Source: Schistocerca nitens
Taxonomy: Eukaryota; Arthropoda; Insecta; Orthoptera; Acrididae
Length of the DNA stretch: 64,000 nucleotides
Assembly (NCBI RefSeq): GCF_023898315.1
Contig: NC_064619.1
Coordinates: 487,175,376 to 487,239,375 of the forward strand
Reading direction: 5' to 3'
Positions within the stretch are counted from its first letter, which is position 1. Each line of letters starts with the position of its first letter. The notes beneath the pieces were generated by a model. The model saw only the letters and a list, made by a program, of their open reading frames with translations. It did no database searches and was not told the origin of the DNA. Of the stretch, positions 9,720 through 21,200 are shown piece by piece. The position numbers and the translations under genes were made by a program.

Positions 9720-12094
9720 TGATCATAAAACATGTTCCACGTTTCACGAACCAAACGCCGTCAGTGATGTGGCCAATAACTATGTGTGTTTTGTTGAAAA
9801 CGAGGTTCCGTGCCCTTTTTTTCCAGTCGCTTAGTACCTTTCGTTGCGCCACCTACCTACGAGAAAGTGCTGTTAAAAGAGGAGCTAAAGCCAGTACTTC
9901 ACTCTCCGGCTGAGTGTATTCCTGTGTGATTTATATTTTAGAAGTACTAGAAATTTGTATACAGTAAAGGTAGCCCATGGCTCACCAAATGTAAGTTCTC
10001 ATCAATGTGCAACATGGTAAGGAGCTGGTGCGATTGAAAGTGGTCATTTATGTTAGACTGTGAAAGATAATTTGGGCTATTGCTTCTTGGGTTATTCATT
10101 TGTTAGTAGGTTGGCGACACCAGGAATCGTTGCAGAAACAGCAGCATTTTGCACAAAAGGAACAGAATTCAGAGCATAGCGCTGTGCGGTGAATAGAGAA
10201 ACGAGATTATCCGTATAGACCCTTCAGACAACATATAACCAAAGCGGAAACTATGGGAACGTCAAAACTGCGTGAGTTTCAGCGGCACACATATTCTGTA
10301 TCAGATGCCTCCTGTATTACAAGTATGGAGATGTCTACTGCCAACAGGATGAAACGAAAAAAGAGTATCAACTGCAGAGACTGGTGGTTGTTTCAGTAGA
10401 CAACATTCTGTCGGCACGAGACACTCATCGCCAGTCACTGCAGTGCTGAGCTGCAATATTATGACATTAATTTAACAAGTAAAATAAAGTGACGTGAGAA
10501 AGACAGAACGCAGCAGATATGACAAAACAGTAATTGGCTCAACGTGAAACTTCGATATCGCCTGCCAGGCTTGAGCTGTGACGTATTGGTGGTGTGGAAG
10601 GTGGCGTCCTACGTGTGCGGAGCGTTGGTTTGTTTTCGTTATGGGCGTTAGTATTGTCACTTTATGCTGTGTTTGTAATCTGTATTGGATATATACATAG
10701 TGTTGCAAATTTTGATGGAGTAGGCATGTTACTGAATCCACAAATTTAGTTACTTAACAAAAGGACGAGTTTACGTTGTACTCCGCTTACGCTCCTAATC
10801 TACTAGATATCAAACGTTATCTTTGGTTGTCTTGGTAACGTGAGTACACAGTGATTACAACTTATGTGAACTTCTACACATATTTTTTCAAAGGTGAGCC
10901 AACCTGTAATGTAATGAAATTAATAACTTAGTGAATAGTAATAGTAATATGACTGAATAAGGAAAGCTGATACATCAACAATTAAGAAAAACGTAAGTCC
11001 TCAAAAGGTTATTGTAAATGAAGACTGGTTATCCTAACGTAAAGTGTGAAGAACGCGATGTTAGTCATTGAAAGTAATGTACAAAGATGTAGCAGAATAG
11101 GTTGATTTTGGTTGCCCACACTGTACGCCCTACAAAATAAATTCGCCAGATCCAGTTTAGTGCTTAACAACTCACGTCTAAGAACACATTGATTTACGCG
11201 TAATTTCAGGGATTTTGCGATTTTCTGTTGAGGTGTTTTGGTGAACCCATGTTACTGCATTTTGTCCATTTCTGTAATTTCTTGCTTTCTGTATCGGTAT
11301 TGGAGTGTTCGGTCGAGCTATGTAGGCAAGTGATGTGCTTGCTACCGTATTTCGTTAACTTTCGTGACATTGGCTACCTGTACTGGTATTACTTTTCCGC
11401 TTTCTGTACTGATATTGCCGTTTAGTTTTTTGTATTGGTGTCTGGCTTTTCAGTTAATTTATATATATATATATCGTGTGATGTCTTCAATATCAGTTGA
11501 ATTTCTCTAATTTGATGCTTTATTTTTGCATTTTCGATGCCAACCTCTGCGTCCTATTCTTCATCGTATTCTTCTGGTTGTTTTGTTTTGTATACTTCAG
11601 TATTTTTGGGATTCTGTGGTTTTTACTTGAGAACATATCTCCCCAAATTGCCACAGTTTACTCGTAATGCTCATATTTATTATTCACAATTTTTATGTTT
11701 CTGAATTTGATTTTAATACTTTGGTTTTATGGGATCTGATGATTTTGACGTTTTGATAGACATTTCTAAATCAATTTGTGATTCATCTTGAGGTTTGTGA
11801 TGATGTTATTTGTCAAAGTGGACGGGTGTTATCGAAGGCTCTCGTCTTCCCCAATAATTCACCATACTTGCGACACAGTGCCGTACCCCCGGTCGAGAGA
11901 ATTCGCCCCTGTTTGGCCTTAGGAGGGGAGGGGCGCACACAGCGCCGGCTGTCACCTCCACATGAAATCACCTCGGTCACAGCTTTTGATCAGTTTAGTA
12001 AAGACGTAATGCGTTCTCACGTCGCAGGATGGCAATTTCTGGACGGGAGATGTAAATATATCTGTTGAAATGCTCGAGCGATGTGCTGTGGTGC
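9720..12094. other. Copy A intergenic; contains A-only block
   Basis: No gene was recognised. About 9,851-9,861 (CCTACCTACGA) is the empty site of the SINE present in B at 52,468. Bases 11,138-11,452 are absent from B, where TACAAAA joins directly to GTTAATTTAC. A short TA microsatellite lies at 11,459-11,474. Some small frames are shared with B but show no family features. Confidence 0.55.
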
Positions 12095-12106
12095 TGTAAC
12101 GACATA

Positions 12107-12308
12107 GCCGGCCTGAGAGGCCGAGCGGTTCTAGGCGCTACAGTCTGGAACCGCGTGACCGCTACGGTCGCAGGTTCGAATCCTGCCTCGGGCATGGATG
12201 TGTGTGATGTCCTTAGGTTAGTTAGGTTTAAGTAGTTCTAAGTTCTAGGGGACTGATGACCACTGCAGTTAAGTCCCATAGTGCTCAGAGCCATTTGAAC
12301 CATTTTTT
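12107..12308 (+). repeat. SINE with Leu/Ser-tRNA-like head, copy A
   Basis: The head has GAGGCCGAGCGGTTCTAGGC and GCAGGTTCGAATCCTGCC, followed by the shared tail. Target-site duplication TGTAACGACATA at 12,095-12,106 and 12,309-12,320. Shared with copy B at 54,556-54,757. Confidence 0.95.
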
Positions 12309-14611
12309 TGTAACGACATAACAGCACACAGTTCTCGCCCAGATGTAAGCAATGTTGTTGTATGGTATTAGGCAAGCTTCAGTTCTCTACATTCTGTAAT
12401 TTTCTGCAAGCGATATTAACTAGTGCGCTATTGCCATGGCACACATCTTGATTAGTTTGATTCTGTTTAGAGCGAAGATAACAGAATATCTTGTAATAGT
12501 GAATCCCGTGGGAGGTGCTCTACAGATGAGCAAGATGAAGCCAGAGCATTGTCAACTTGGACTACTCTTACCTGGACTGATTTACTTACGAGGGTGTTTT
12601 CTGCGGAATGTCATTTAGACTTCTTATTCGAACTTTGTAGATTGTCACCGGTAGACGTGTGTGGAACTCTTTTAAAAACGACCACCGTTGATTTCCCGCC
12701 CGTTTTAATTATATTGTACGAAATGTACGCAACCAGTACGATCAGGAAAAATACGTAGTTCGTTAGATGTCAACTGACGATACAACAGAGTATTATTTTG
12801 GTCCCTTGCTGGATGAAAGAAAATGCGTTACTAGTCACTGCTACAGAAATTTATTTATGTACAATTAGTGTAGGCGATTATTTTGATTTTAGCCGTGAGA
12901 CGTGTAATGTGATTGTTGTGAATTTCACAAAATTCGGTAGCTGTATTTTCACTGTTTGGCTTAGGAGGCCAAAATTTTCCATGTGAGACGCTCGCAGTTT
13001 TTTGAGAGGTACCTACAGGGTATCGTACTATCGCAGAGGAGGAGTGCTCAAAGCTGCAACTGATTTCGAAATTATTGTATAGTTCGAAGTATTTTGACAA
13101 ACGACAGCAAGGCGTCTCAACATTCCGTTTATTGCGAAGGAAACTGGATCTTTTTGCTGGAGAAGGAGTTATATATGACATAGTTAACGAAATACAACTT
13201 ACAATGCCTGCAATGTGTTGTTAAGTAACAGTGCAATAGTGCTGTTTGCAGGTGACCTTTTCAGATTCTAGTAAAAGTATACAAATAAATGTAGCCATCC
13301 TGAAACTAAGACTGTATCTGAGCTCATAAATCCAACGAAGTAAGGTTCTGAAGCAGCACTGGAGTGTTATCATATAACAAGTACTGACAGCTGCCCTCTA
13401 ACTACCTTGTGTCGAATTCACCTGAAACACCGAAAAAGGGTAAAGAATCGTTATATGAATAACTACACTAGCAACAGATATGTTCAAAAAACTTTCACGA
13501 ATTAGTAATTAAATTCAGAAGATTTATCGATTTGCCCCTTGCCGTATTCCCCACTTATGTGTGAACCATGACTTTGGTTTTATTTCAGATACTTCACTGC
13601 ACATTCAAATGGCCATAGTAACACTCTCATAGAATTTAAACTTTCGCTTAAGTTATCTTCAGATTTCATTTTCATCTCGTTTCATTATCCTTCAGTTAAA
13701 GTAAATCAACCGTTCACAAATTTAAAGAACTTTTACATCTCCAGAATATGAGACACCTATGTTTGTCCATCCATTGAACAAATGGGGCGTCCAGTACCTT
13801 TAAATTCTACGCCTTCGTGTGCTGTGTTACATTGACGTGTCCAGTTTCCACTTTTGATGTAAAAGATCAGAGTCCTTTCGATAGGTTCGTCTATTCCCAT
13901 GTAATGTTAGCAAACAGGGGCGATCGGTGAAGTTTTATTCCTACCAGACCTGAATATCATGTAGCTCACACATGTTTCTTGTGGGGCTTATTAAATTTCA
14001 AGAGTATCGAAAGAAGAATAAGCTAAAGTGCATCAGCTTATTTCTTGTGGTGGTAATATACTTAGAAAATGCGTTAAAATGGTACATACCTAGCAATCTA
14101 CTGAACGATATCACAAGAATAAATAAATTTAGGAGCTGTGTACCTAACTTTTTCTCAACTATGTGGAAGAGACTTATTGAAATGTACAAGTCACGGTGCT
14201 GTTCAAGGTAAAATAAAAGTGTGTGGAGTAGGAGGCGAAATTTATTTGTATTGAGCAGTAGAAAACTTTCCTATCGCAATATTCTGAAAAAAGATATTCT
14301 GGCGTGGCCGACCTTAAGCACAGTGTAACTAACAACATTCTGAAAGTTATTTAGACAACTGTGACGAATACAATTCACTTTGCTATTCCATTATCATACT
14401 GTAGAACACCGGCCACATTTTAGGAAGAAAAATTACTTGTTTCACCTTACATTTTTCCCATATCTATAAACTATCAAATGCAGTACTGAAGTACCTTATA
14501 ATTTTACGTTGTATCGCCTTATCCTAGTTTTTTGTGTCGTAAGTCGGGAATTATTACCTGCCATTTCGATTTTTTGTGTATCCCTTCTATTGTTAACAGC
14601 TGCCATGAATT
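12309..14611. other. Copy A intergenic; empty Tc1 site at 13,200
   Basis: No gene was recognised. The TA at 13,200-13,201, in ACAACTTACAATG, is the unoccupied target of the Tc1-type insertion at 55,651-57,072 in copy B. Small frames such as 13,972-14,211 are shared with B, but both strands are open there and neither shows coding features. Confidence 0.6.
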
Positions 14612-15770
14612 AAAATGTCTACGTCTACGTGATTACTCTGCTATTCACAATACAGTGCCTGGCAGAGAGTTCAACGAATCGCCTTCAAGCTCTCTACCGT
14701 TTCATACAACTCTTAACAGCGCGCGGGAAAAACGAGCACTTAAATTTTTCTGTGCGAGCCCTGATTTCTCTTATTTTATCATGAACATCATTTCTCCCTA
14801 TGTAGATGGGTGGCAAAACAATGTTTTCGCAATCGAGGGAGAGAAATTTAATGAGAAGATCTCGTCGCAACGAAAAACGCCTTTGTTTTAATTATTGACA
14901 CTCCAATTCACGTACCATGTCTGTCTCACTATCTCCCCTATTTCGAGATAGTACAAAATGAGCCGCCATTCTTTGAACTTTTTCGATGCCATCCGTCAGT
15001 CCCACCTGATGCGGATCCCACACCGCACAGCAATATTCCAGAATACGGCGGACAAGCGTGGTGTAAGCAATCTCTTTAGTAGACCTGTTGCACCTTCTAA
15101 GTGTTCTGCCAGTGAATAGCAGTCTTTGGTTTGCTCTACCCACAACATTATTAATGTGATCGTTTCGGTTTAAGTTATTTGTAGTTGTAATCCCCAAGTA
15201 TTTAGTTGAATTTACAGCCTTCAGATTTGTGTGACTTATCGTGTAATCGAAATTTAGCGGATTTCTTTTAATACTCATGTGAATAACTTCACTCTTTTCT
15301 TTATTCATGGTCAGTTGCAACTTTTCGCACCATACAGATATCTTATCTAAATCATTTTGAAATTCATTTTGGTCATCTGCTGACTTTACAAGTCGGTAAA
15401 TGACGTTATCATCTGTGAAAAATCTAATTGTATTTTATCGTAGAGATAAGAGGATATTCCGTCCTTTACTACTGAATTTACGTGTGTTTACCAAACTTTT
15501 TGCCCGTATCTCGTGGTCGTGCGGTAGCGTTCTCGCTTCCCACGCCCGGGTTCCCGGGTTCGATTCCCGGCGGGGTCAGAGACTTTCTCTGCCTCGTGAT
15601 GGCTGGGTGTTGTGTGCTGTCCTTAGGTTAGTTAGGTTTAAGTAGTTCTAAGTCCTAGGGGACAGATGACCATAGATGTTAAGTCGCATAGTGCTCAGAG
15701 CCATTTTGAACCAAACTTTTTCGCCTAATCGTGCTAGCCACTTCAGAGGTCTATAATATACAGTATATTT
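14612..15770 (-). pseudogene. CR1/Jockey-like LINE 3' end, minus strand, copy A
   Basis: The 3' terminus is marked by CTACGTCTACGTGATTACTC at about 14,618. The minus-strand frame 15,320-14,892 encodes the C-terminal part of RT with STKYLGITTTNNLN, ALVR-like TTLVRRILEYCCAVWDPHQVG and a terminal stop. This matches the end of non-LTR RT domains, past the YADD catalytic box, which is not included. A SINE splits the fragment at 15,502-15,712. Copy B carries the same fragment at about 58,484-59,649. Confidence 0.8.
15502..15712 (+). repeat. SINE with second tRNA-like head, inside LINE, copy A
   Basis: The head CGTGGTCGTGCGGTAGCG (A box) and GGGTTCGATTCCCGGCG (B box) differs from the Leu/Ser-type SINE, yet the tail (CCTTAGGTTAGTTAGGTTTA through GAGCCATTTTGAACC) is the same. 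Repeated target text AAACTTTTT flanks it near 15,493 and 15,713. Shared with B at about 59,381-59,591. Confidence 0.9.
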
Positions 15771-16500
15771 GTAATCAGATTTTATCTATATAATAAAGGA
15801 AAATCTAAGCTGCAACTGACGAAAAATGGTGCAAATATTAACATTTTGTGTTTGCGTTATTATTTCACACAAAAGTCCTTAGAGAGGTGTAAAAGTAGTT
15901 ACGAAATATCTTTAAATTACCCAAATACTCTTAAACATTTTCATTACTTTGTTTTTGGGACATAACAGCTGAGTCATTTTCTTCGGGTTGAAGTTAACTG
16001 TACAGCCATGAACATTGCAGAATACTCCAGTCTGTGACAAAACCCTTACGTCTAGGTGATCCATATGTATAAACTGCACATATAGCTCATGTCGTACCCC
16101 CATAAATGTTCCAAACGACTCTTCCTTGCTTTGGGTGAAGTAAATAAAAAATGAAACAAAAACGTGCCTTCTGCAACAGCATTTTCCTCTGTGACATTAG
16201 TCCTGAAAGTAAAATTTAACGTCATAACAAATCAAGGGGATAGGTGCCACAGTATAAGTAGCAGCGTTCATGAACTCTCTCTGAATTCTCAGTCGCCCTT
16301 AAGGCTGAGCATTATGGTCGTGCTATTCATTCCTTTGTTTACTCGCTTGAGGTTACATCCACATGCTAGACAATTGTTGTTTTGCCAGTGCAGTTCAGTG
16401 AATTGCAGCACTTGTGTCCCACTTGCAAAGACACTCGTCACGCTTCTGTTATGACCAGCTGCTGAGTGTGTTTACATACCTACTACTTCATACATACAGA
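15771..16500. other. Copy A intergenic; empty RTE site at 15,869-15,880
   Basis: No gene was recognised. ACAAAAGTCCTT at 15,869-15,880 is the single-copy target that is duplicated around the RTE insertion in copy B. Confidence 0.6.
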
Positions 16501-17038
16501 CACTGATGAGGAAGAATGTTATGGCCACCGACCCACTGTCGATATAAACCCGTCCAGGCGATAGCAGCGTCACATAGCGAGGAATGACTGCTAGTCAGAC
16601 AAACTCACGGTGCATCTAGTATCGGTGAGCGTGCCGTTCGTGCGTAGAATGGGGGAGACCTGCGACATGTCTCAATTTGACCGAGGGCTGATTGTGTCGG
16701 CACGGAGGCTTGTCACGTCCATTTCGGAAACTGCATGACTTGTCGGGGACACCCCTCATTACAGATGTTGGAGGTCGTAAGCTGGGCAGACTGGTAAAAC
16801 AGGACGGGCGACCAAGTATAGCAGAACTAACATTAGAGTTTAATGCTGGACAGAGTGCAATTTACGGGAATTTACGGAAATTAAGCGACTTGTGTGTGCA
16901 GATGTGGTACCAACTCCCTACAGAGCCCTACCAACGCCACATTGCATCCCTGCAACGACACGTCGCCCTTGATACCCGTGTCAGAGGTGGACATACCGGC
17001 TATTAGGTAGATGGTCGTAATGTTCTGGCTGATAAGTC
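16501..17038 (+). mobile_element. Short Tc1-like derivative, copy A
   Basis: The ends are inverted: CACTGATGAGGAAGAATGTTATGG (mutated here; CACTGATCAGCCAGAATGTT in B) and GTAATGTTCTGGCTGATAAGTC, with TA just after the right end. It is 538 bp, too short for a transposase. Remnants of an N-terminal transposase frame are visible near 16,672 (MSQFDRGLIVSARR), so it is an internally deleted copy of a Tc1-like transposon. Copy B: 62,841-63,378. Confidence 0.8.
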
Positions 17039-18892
17039 TAGTTCTCTACGTACAAGTATAGACAGTAGTTTATGAGAGAACAATGTATGCTGAGGGCGTC
17101 AAATGTTGATTACGTTTTAGTTCCTGCGTGTGTAGTGCCATATTACATGTGGCTCACTGAGTTGTAGAGTAAATATCGAGATTACAGGAACTACTTTGTT
17201 ATCCTTAGGAGCAGACTCTTTGTAGTCACTCTAGTCTTTTGACTGTTATCATTAGTGTCAATGATTTACCTCTTAAGCTTCATACGCAAATTTTCAAAGA
17301 GAAGTCCTGTGGATTCCAAATTTTTCCATTCCACTACCATTGTCACAACAGTTTTTATTACTGTTATTATTTATATTCATTATGTAACTCTAATAAAAAT
17401 AACAAGTAGGAATTATGCACGTATAACTTCCACTTTCATCGACGGAGAGGTAATAACAGACGGGACTCGCATTGGAGAGAAAATCGAATGACTTTTATTC
17501 CTAAGGAACCATTGTTGCGTTTGCCTTAATCTACTAAGAGAAGCCATCGACCCCTAGACCTTGCTGGTCGAAAGACAACTTCAACCACCCTCATGCGAGT
17601 CCCCTGCATTACCACAACGCCGCCTGTTGCGAACAAAAGAAATAACGAGACGTGTTATATCATTAATCCAAAGATTTATTGGACTGGTAACTGTGGTTTC
17701 AGGTGGTATTGGCCGCGATATCGCGGTCGCACATTTTAGCAGCCAGACGGTCTTCTCCAGACGTCGCGTTGGTGGCCACGCGTGAACACATCCAGCGTCT
17801 GGCATGGCGGATATCAAGAGCTGCGCGGTGTGAAGTGCAGACCTCCAAGGTGGGCGCGGAGGACACCGGAGTGATCTGCCGACAAATATAAATTTCAAAA
17901 TTAGAAGCGTCGCCCTTTTATGGTGGGTTGATACGACATCGGTAAAGGAAAGTGCTAAATTATCGTAGAACCCCATGCTAATAAATGGTCGTTTCCTGTA
18001 TCCATAGAAGGAGTGTTTCTACCACCCAAACTCATGAGCCCTAGAATACTATTTATCGCAAATTTGAAAACTACCAACAATGAATGTTTGCCTATTTTCT
18101 CCTCCTGGAGTGTGATCTATTGTGGTGAAACGGTCTACAAAATTATTGCATCATGATGGTAGATAGCTGTTACAAGTATCATAATATTTATGAGTTAGTG
18201 GATACCTCACGCAAACTGATCTATTATCCTCATCTGAACTATATTCATTAAGGAATGGAGAGGATTGTGACTGTTGGCAAATGCATCCATACCAAAATAG
18301 TAGAGTTTCTTCAAACAAGTTGTGTAAATGTTCAGTTCAAATTCGTAGAGCTTCATGGTCAACTATGTGACAGAAAAATAAACGATCATGCAGCATAAGA
18401 AATGGGATTAAAATATCAAGAATAATCGTGGGACGCTGAAGGTGCACTGTGCTGAAAATATGAGAACTGTGTTATGGGCGGGAGGAGACATAGGAGAACG
18501 TTTCCTGAATGGCTATCCATCATCTGAAAGTGTAGGTTCGGTATTGTATGTACCATTGATTCTTCAATTTAAGTATATCCTACCAATGCTAGAGCGAAAA
18601 GATATGTATGCCGCATAAGGATTTTGTATCTGATCAGAGTTCACAATTGGTATAAAAGAACAGCAGACTATGGGTACCGAGAAAGTTTATGGGTCGACCA
18701 AAGAATTTTGTAGCCATGGTGATGTATCTAAACTGACAGCATTTCAGTTATATTAAAAATCGTAAAACTCTATACTCGAATAATATCTTGAAGATTCCCC
18801 TTCTGAAGGGAGCTACCATGTGATCATGAAACGAGAAATACACTTAGAAACCAAAGTCGGTTGTCCTTTACACAGATCGAAGTACCACTCAC
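17039..18892. other. End of copy A homology; no gene recognised
   Basis: Visible homology to copy B ends only because the window ends (17,660 aligns with 64,000). Bases 17,700-17,880 are markedly GC-richer than their surroundings and contain the palindrome CGCGATATCGCG near 17,715. A minus-strand open frame (17,976-17,581) has no features that I recognise. The sequence 17,881-18,892 looks like plain AT-rich intergenic or intronic DNA. Confidence 0.5.
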
Positions 18893-18975
18893 CTAACAGC
18901 ACCGCCTTAATTCTCCTCCTGCAGCCGTCTCTGCAGCAACTCCACGAAAAAGGCGTCCAGTGTGAACTGACGCTC
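18893..18975 (-). CDS. Candidate cassette exon copy 3 (83 nt, stop or frameshift)
   Basis: On the minus strand the acceptor GATCTTTTCCAACAG precedes GAGCGTCAGTTC and the donor is TTAG|GTGAGTGG. The translation ERQFTLDAFFVELLQRRLQEE closely resembles copies 1 and 2. The exon is 83 nt instead of 84, and the frame reaches TAA after 22 codons (EEN then stop). It is either a terminal exon variant or a decayed duplicate. Splice sites remain good. Function unknown. Confidence 0.5.
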
Positions 18976-19576
18976 CTGTTGGAAAAGATCTTATTACTTT
19001 CATGTTATCTAACATGTGAAGTGATTCACAATTTGTGCTAGTTCCTGTCATATAAAAGTATAACGAATTGTAAAATTTACCACAAATTAGCACGGTTCAG
19101 GAATCGAAATTAAGAATATAGTAATTCAATATAGTATCCAACTAACACAATTCGTTTCACATCTCAGATACTATTAATACTAACAAATAACTAATATCCC
19201 ATTATCTTTAACATTTTCTGATGTACGACTGGCTAATGGTGTGCTTCTGAGGTTATTCCGTGTTGCTGTTGCTGCTTTGTGGTCAAAATTTCAACAACTG
19301 ACCGAGCCATCTTCTTCAGATCGTCAGACGTTTCCTGACTGATTTGAGTCAAGCAGAGCGTACATTACCGCAAAGTTCGCAGCACATGAAGTTGATGGCC
19401 GGGACGTCCGTTGAAGTATTGTGCACAAAATGAACACAACAATTCTGCCTAACACCCGGAAGCAGACCAATAACTAGTACCATCTTCGAGAGAAAGTTAT
19501 CATGTAGTGAGAAAACGAAAAATTCGCTTTCAAACTAAATGCTACTATTCCCTATACGGTTCGAATTTATACTAAC

Positions 19577-19660
19577 CGGAGCAGGACGGACTTCTTTCTC
19601 TTCCTGCAGCCGCTTCTGCAGAATCTCTTCAAAAAAGGCGTCCAAAGTGAACTGACGCTC
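19577..19660 (-). CDS. Candidate cassette exon copy 2 (84 nt, phase 0-0)
   Basis: The minus-strand acceptor is CTCTTTTCCAACAG and the donor is CTCCG|GTTAGTAT. The 84 nt encode 28 residues with no stop, starting ERQFTLDAFFEEILQKRL and followed by QEEKEVRPAP. Compared with copy 1, the middle is preserved with mostly synonymous changes (CTG/TTG, GAG/GAA, ATA/ATT), while the last residues differ. The predicted product is an acidic/basic amphipathic helix. No known domain is recognised. Confidence 0.6.
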
Positions 19661-20261
19661 CTGTTGGAAAAGAGCTTCTTAGTTTTATGTTATCCAACAT
19701 GTGCAGTAGTCCAAAATTAATGTTATTTCCTATCATATAAACGTGTTACGAAGTGTTACATTTATAATAAATTTACAAGTGTACATGTGTCGCTACTTAA
19801 TATCTAGTAACTCAACTTAGTATCCAAGAAACACCAGTCGTGTGATGTCTCAGCAACAATTAATACTAACAAATATCTAATATCCCATTATCTTTAACAT
19901 TTTTCTGGGCACGACTGGTTAATGATGTGCTTCTGAGGTTATGCCGTGTTGTTGTTCCTGCTTTATGGTCAACATTTCAGCAACTGACCGACCCATCTTC
20001 TTCAGGTCGTGTGACGTTCAATGACTGGTTTGAGTCCAAGCAGCGAGTACACATTACTGCAAAGTTCGCAGCACATGAAGTTGATCGCTGGGACGTCCGT
20101 CGAAATAATGTCCACAAAATGAACACAACAATTCGGCCTAACACCCGGAAGCAGACCAGTAAGTAGTATCATATTCGATAGTTATCATGTAGTGAGAAAA
20201 CGAAAAATTCACTTTGAAATCAAATGCTACTATTCCTTCTACTGTTGTAATTTACACTCAC

Positions 20262-20345
20262 CGAAACAGAAAGGACTTCTTTCTCTTCCTGCAGCCGCTT
20301 CTGCAGTATCTCCTCAAAAAACGAGTCCAGGGTGAACTGACGCTC
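20262..20345 (-). CDS. Candidate cassette exon copy 1 (84 nt, phase 0-0)
   Basis: The minus-strand acceptor is AAGTTCTTTTTCTTACAG and the donor is TTTCG|GTGAGTGT, both near consensus. The 28 codons begin ERQFTLDSFFEEILQKRL and end KEVLSVS. The exon is symmetric (phase 0 at both ends), so one or several copies could be included without a frame change. It is in phase with the donor of the exon at 21,933-22,036, which also ends in phase 0. The helical, charged sequence is of unknown family. Confidence 0.6.
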
Positions 20346-20420
20346 CTGTAAGAAAAAGAACTTATTAGTTTGATTAGTCGTAGAGCATGTTTGGTAATTC
20401 AGAGATAGCGGTAGGTCTTT

Positions 20421-21058
20421 ACATACACATGTGTTACAAATTCTTACATTTATTTCGAATTTTTGCCCTAGAGACAGTGATAGTGAGTGTACCCTGACTA
20501 TCTGTAGTATCAGATAGAATTCTGTTCTTCCGACATTTACTACCATTATCCTACGTATTATGAGTTAAACTGCAATGACAGAGGCCTAGAATGTAACTTC
20601 TTGAGCCACGGTCTTTTTATTACGAGCTCCTCCTTGTTCTTTCTCTGTAAAGAAAAGTAAGTGGGACTGTAACAAGTTTTGCTAACAGTTCCTGTTTCTC
20701 TGTTCTCTGACTACACTGTACATTCCCTTTGGTCAGTCTCATATTAAACACGGTCAGCAGGTAACTGGCTGGGCAACCAGATGGTCTGCAATGTCGTCTT
20801 CAATCAGTCGATTGCGTTGGCAGCAATTTAAGTTTAGCTCTGCCCCTAGAATACTTTTCACCATAATTTTTTACAACTTGAGAGGGTTGTTACCATTCTC
20901 AGGCCTCTCACATAGTTATTTGTTCAGTGTTAACAAATACCACACCCATTTTCTCGGAATGATAAATGGTTAGAATCAACTGTCCATGTCTGAGGTCAGT
21001 GTTACGTTGTCAGAATTGTTTAATCAGCATTCAGGTTCGATTATCAACATTATCTTAC
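20421..21058. other. No gene recognised
   Basis: The sequence is AT-rich and may be intronic if the flanking minus-strand exons belong to one transcript. The plus-strand frame 20,791-20,973 shows no family features. Confidence 0.4.
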
Positions 21059-21200
21059 CTAATGGGACAAGTCCGGATATATTGTGGTAATAACACGGTT
21101 GAGAGGAGCTAGGGCCAGTGGGATCTAGGGAAAAGAGCAAGCAGATAATGTAGCCAAGGAGGCCTGCAGGGAACACAGCGAGACACAGTGTGAGGCTACC
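21059..21200 (-). CDS. Weak candidate exon with hydrophobic segment
   Basis: The minus-strand acceptor TTCTCTGACCTGCAG and donor CATTAG|GTAAGATAA bracket 142 nt that stay open in one frame. That frame includes a strongly hydrophobic run (LTLCLAVFPAGLLGYIICLL) followed by a Ser/Pro-rich part. A second possible acceptor (TGTTCCCTGCAG) lies at 21,164. The donor phase (1) does not match the phase-0 acceptors of the 84-nt exons, so it cannot simply sit between them. It may be spurious. Confidence 0.22.

Larger units (their letters stand above)
1..17660 (+). repeat. Segmental duplication, copy A (left edge outside window)
   Basis: This stretch matches 41,573-64,000 in the same orientation. Anchor pairs are 1/41,573, 3,277/45,227, 8,862/50,774, 12,436/54,885, 13,972/57,845, 15,400/59,279 and 17,255/63,595. 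The offset rises from 41,572 to 46,340 through discrete indels rather than drift. Hand-compared lines differ by about one base in 30-60. Copy A lacks three mobile elements found in B and has clean target sites for each (13,200-13,201; 15,869-15,880; about 9,851-9,861). It also lacks blocks of about 144 bp (near 986), about 240 bp (near 2,506) and about 693 bp (at 9,112), and it has about 315 bp (11,138-11,452) that B lacks. Confidence 0.96.
18810..20420 (-). repeat. Tandem array of about 685-bp units, each with a candidate exon
   Basis: Three units are visible. Exon-homologous positions are 18,893, 19,577 and 20,262, so the spacing is 684 and 685 bp. Intronic text is also shared between units 1 and 2, for example AATATCCCATTATCTTTAAC, CCATCTTCTTCAG and CTAACACCCGGAAGCAGACC. 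The third unit loses homology shortly after its exon. Local tandem duplication of an exon with its flanking introns is the simplest reading. Confidence 0.85.

Noticed and set aside
19927..20166. Plus-strand frame of 79 codons within the 685-bp array
   Set aside because: The sister unit at 19,240-19,480 has stops in the same frame. The region is better read as intron of the minus-strand exons.
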